From the NCBI GenBank assembly GCA_902525995.1, contig CABZJG010000104.1, positions 1 to 6,420 on the forward strand: a DNA stretch of 6,420 bases, given 5' to 3'. A model generated the notes under the pieces. That model was not told the origin of the DNA. It did not search any database and saw only the letters and a program-made list of their open reading frames with translations. Made by a program: the position numbers and the translations under genes. Origin of the DNA: Paracoccaceae bacterium (lineage in GTDB: Bacteria; Pseudomonadota; Alphaproteobacteria; Rhodobacterales; Rhodobacteraceae). Of the stretch, positions 5,470 to 6,420 are shown in pieces (the stretch's first letter is position 1; the number at the start of each line of letters is the position of its first letter).

Positions 5470-5907
5470 ATGAAAAGATCAAGGATTATATTTGGTGTGG
5501 CGGCAGTGCTGATCATGATATCTGCCTGCTCTGCTCAGTATCGTGCGCATGGCTATATGCCACCACAAGAAGACGTTGATGCGCTGGTGGTCGGGGTTGA
5601 TACCCAAGACAGTGTTGCGGACTCTCTGGGTGTTCCATCATCTGGCGGGGTGACCCGCGACAATGCATATTTTTATGTCCGAAGCCAAATGCAGCAGGGC
5701 GCGCTCGGCCGGCCCACCGAAGTGGACCGCGAGGTTCTTGTGCTAAGTTTTAACAAACAAGGTGTTTTGAGCAACATTGAGCGCTTTGGTCTGCAAGACG
5801 GAAACGTTGTTTCATTAGAGCATAGGGTGACCAAAACCGCAGGCCCGGAATTGCGTTTGATCCGCCGAATCATTGGATCCATTGGCGGAAGTGTCCCAAG
5901 TCTCTAA
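5470..5907 (+). CDS. bamE: Outer membrane protein assembly factor BamE (SmpA/OmlA lipoprotein)
   Basis: Small lipoprotein of the BAM complex, which folds beta-barrel proteins into the outer membrane from the periplasmic side. The 145-aa precursor has a lipoprotein signal: MKRSR, then a hydrophobic core (6-17), then the lipobox I-S-A-C with lipidated Cys20. Ser at +2 favours export to the outer membrane. The mature part has the SmpA/OmlA pattern: a DVDALVVGVDTQDSVADSLG helix (about 35-54) that matches the usual 'G.t...V...LG.P' repeat, then PSSGGVTRDNAYFYV, and a beta-rich VLVLSFNKQGVLSNIERF segment. The ATG at 5470 was chosen because the signal peptide begins exactly there; a longer frame from 5365 would bury it. 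The SD is weak; the nearest AGGG is 15 nt away. It is divergent from the yceD operon and followed by olsB in the same direction. Confidence 0.9.
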   Translation: MKRSRIIFGVAAVLIMISACSAQYRAHGYMPPQEDVDALVVGVDTQDSVADSLGVPSSGGVTRDNAYFYVRSQMQQGALGRPTEVDREVLVLSFNKQGVLSNIERFGLQDGNVVSLEHRVTKTAGPELRLIRRIIGSIGGSVPSL

Positions 5908-5939
5908 ACACCTGTTAATTCTTGGGCCCGGCTGTTTTT
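5895..5939 (+). terminator. Weak possible terminator after bamE
   Basis: CCCAAG (5895-5900, inside the end of bamE) pairs with CTTGGG (5921-5926), with a small nested AAC/GTT pairing in the 20-nt loop. A run of T (5935-5939, then A and TTTT) follows, but 8 nt after the stem. The layout is loose for an intrinsic terminator, so bamE may read into olsB. Confidence 0.3.
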
Positions 5940-5942
5940 ATT

Positions 5943-5986
5943 TTGCGCGATTGTCATAAACAATTGCGATAATCGATTTTGTACAA
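5943..5986 (+). promoter_or_regulatory. olsB upstream control region with dyads
   Basis: The 106-nt gap before olsB holds a possible promoter: TTGCGC (5943-5948), 19 nt, then GATAAT (5968-5973). It also holds ATTGT-N5-ACAAT (5950-5964) and the palindrome TTGTACAA (5979-5986). TTGTCAT (5951-5957) resembles a Pho-box half-site (CTGTCAT, 6 of 7), but the second half does not match. The promoter call is weak. The dyads are plainly present; their role is inference. Confidence 0.33.
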
Positions 5987-6000
5987 CAGTAATTTAAAGT

Positions 6001-6005
6001 GAAGG
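6001..6005 (+). promoter_or_regulatory. Shine-Dalgarno site of olsB supporting a TTG start
   Basis: GAAGG ends 8 nt before TTG (6014-6016), the same spacing as at yceD. Two in-frame GTG codons (5999 and 6005) are alternatives but would have only weak SD sequences. The frame is closed by TAA at 5990-5992. Confidence 0.5.
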
Positions 6006-6013
6006 TGCATTAT

Positions 6014-6420
6014 TTGGAAAAGCGGGATAGCAAAAAATATCGCGTTAGGTTGGCCGAATATCCTAGTGATATTGTTGCAGCGCAAAAGCTGCGGTACCTG
6101 GCATTTGGGTTATGCACGCCGAGCGGCATTGACGCGGATGAGTTTGATCAGGTCTGCACCCATGTTTTGGTGGAGGAGCAAGACACCAACCGCGTGGTCT
6201 GCTGCTTTCGGCTGCTGCAGTTGAACGGCGGCTCAGAGATCGAGAAGAGCTATTCTGCGCAGCATTATGAGTTGTCTGCACTGCGTTCTTATAGCGGCAA
6301 GCTTGTAGAAATGGGGCGCTTTTGTATCCACCCAGACGTTAAAGACCCTGATCTGCTCAGGATTGCTTGGGGTGCGCTTGCCAAATACGTTGATCAAGAA
6401 GGCGTCGAGCTTTTGTTTGG
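6014..6420 (+). CDS. olsB: OlsB-type ornithine N-acyltransferase, 3' end missing
   Basis: L-ornithine N(alpha)-acyltransferase of the GNAT-like, 'hemolysin-related' family. It transfers a 3-hydroxyacyl group from ACP to ornithine, giving lyso-ornithine lipid, which OlsA then O-acylates. Only the first 135 residues are in the window; the frame is open at the right edge. Recognisable segments: KKYRVRLAEYPSDIVAAQKL (about 7-26), RYLAFG (27-32), an acidic DADEFDQVCTHVLVEE stretch (about 40-55), CCFRLLQL (63-70), SYSAQHYELSAL (about 78-89), and VEMGRFCIHPDVKDPDLLRI (about 97-116), the strongest family match. The start is a likely TTG with GAAGG 8 nt upstream. The neighbour to the right is expected to be an olsA-type acyltransferase, but this lies outside the window. 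OlsB would draw on the same acyl-ACP pool as PlsX. A general hemolysin-like acyltransferase is a less likely reading. Confidence 0.85.
   Translation, partial: MEKRDSKKYRVRLAEYPSDIVAAQKLRYLAFGLCTPSGIDADEFDQVCTHVLVEEQDTNRVVCCFRLLQLNGGSEIEKSYSAQHYELSALRSYSGKLVEMGRFCIHPDVKDPDLLRIAWGALAKYVDQEGVELLF

Noticed and set aside
1..6420. Mobile elements, CRISPR arrays, defence or secretion systems
   Set aside because: I saw no transposase, integrase, terminal inverted repeats or spaced direct repeats. The coding regions are accounted for by housekeeping genes in a conserved order.

Overview
The window looks like an ordinary core-genome segment of an alphaproteobacterium, most likely Rhodobacterales (roseobacter group). 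The evidence is the conserved gene order yceD(DUF177)-rpmF-plsX-fabH-ihfA-merR, a double-length Dcd-type dCTP deaminase, a divergent BamE-family lipoprotein gene, and an OlsB-type ornithine lipid acyltransferase. All of these are typical of that group. Base composition is moderate, near half GC by eye, which is low for the family, so a marine pelagic lineage is possible; the species cannot be named from this window.

Layout. Bases 4-5380 are a long minus-strand block. In transcription order it holds yceD (5380-4814), rpmF (4660-4454), plsX (4435-3338), fabH (3334-2363), ihfA (2236-1937), a MerR-family regulator (1919-1290), tRNA-Pro(GGG) (1232-1156), a strong intrinsic terminator (1149-1111) and dcd (1080-4). 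Bases 5381-5469 are a divergent promoter region. From there plus-strand genes begin: bamE (5470-5907) and then a gene cut by the right edge of the window, olsB (6014 onward).

Function. rpmF-plsX-fabH links a ribosomal protein with phospholipid and fatty-acid initiation. PlsX makes acyl-phosphate from acyl-ACP, and FabH makes the first beta-ketoacyl-ACP. IhfA is one subunit of the IHF DNA-bending protein, and the MerR protein behind it is an orphan regulator. BamE belongs to the outer-membrane beta-barrel assembly machine. OlsB uses 3-hydroxyacyl-ACP to make lyso-ornithine lipid, so envelope lipid and envelope assembly functions lie on both sides of the divergent promoter. Dcd supplies dUTP for thymidylate synthesis.

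I found no mobile element, CRISPR array, phage gene or defence system, and no clear sign of a novel multi-gene system. The points most worth a second look are small. The second half of the double-domain Dcd appears to have lost the nucleotide-binding signature while keeping a glutamate. Two genes use well-supported TTG starts. The yceD-rpmF and bamE-olsB gaps contain dyads, and the fabH-ihfA gap has an AT-rich leader with a possible IHF site and a GANTC site on the promoter.
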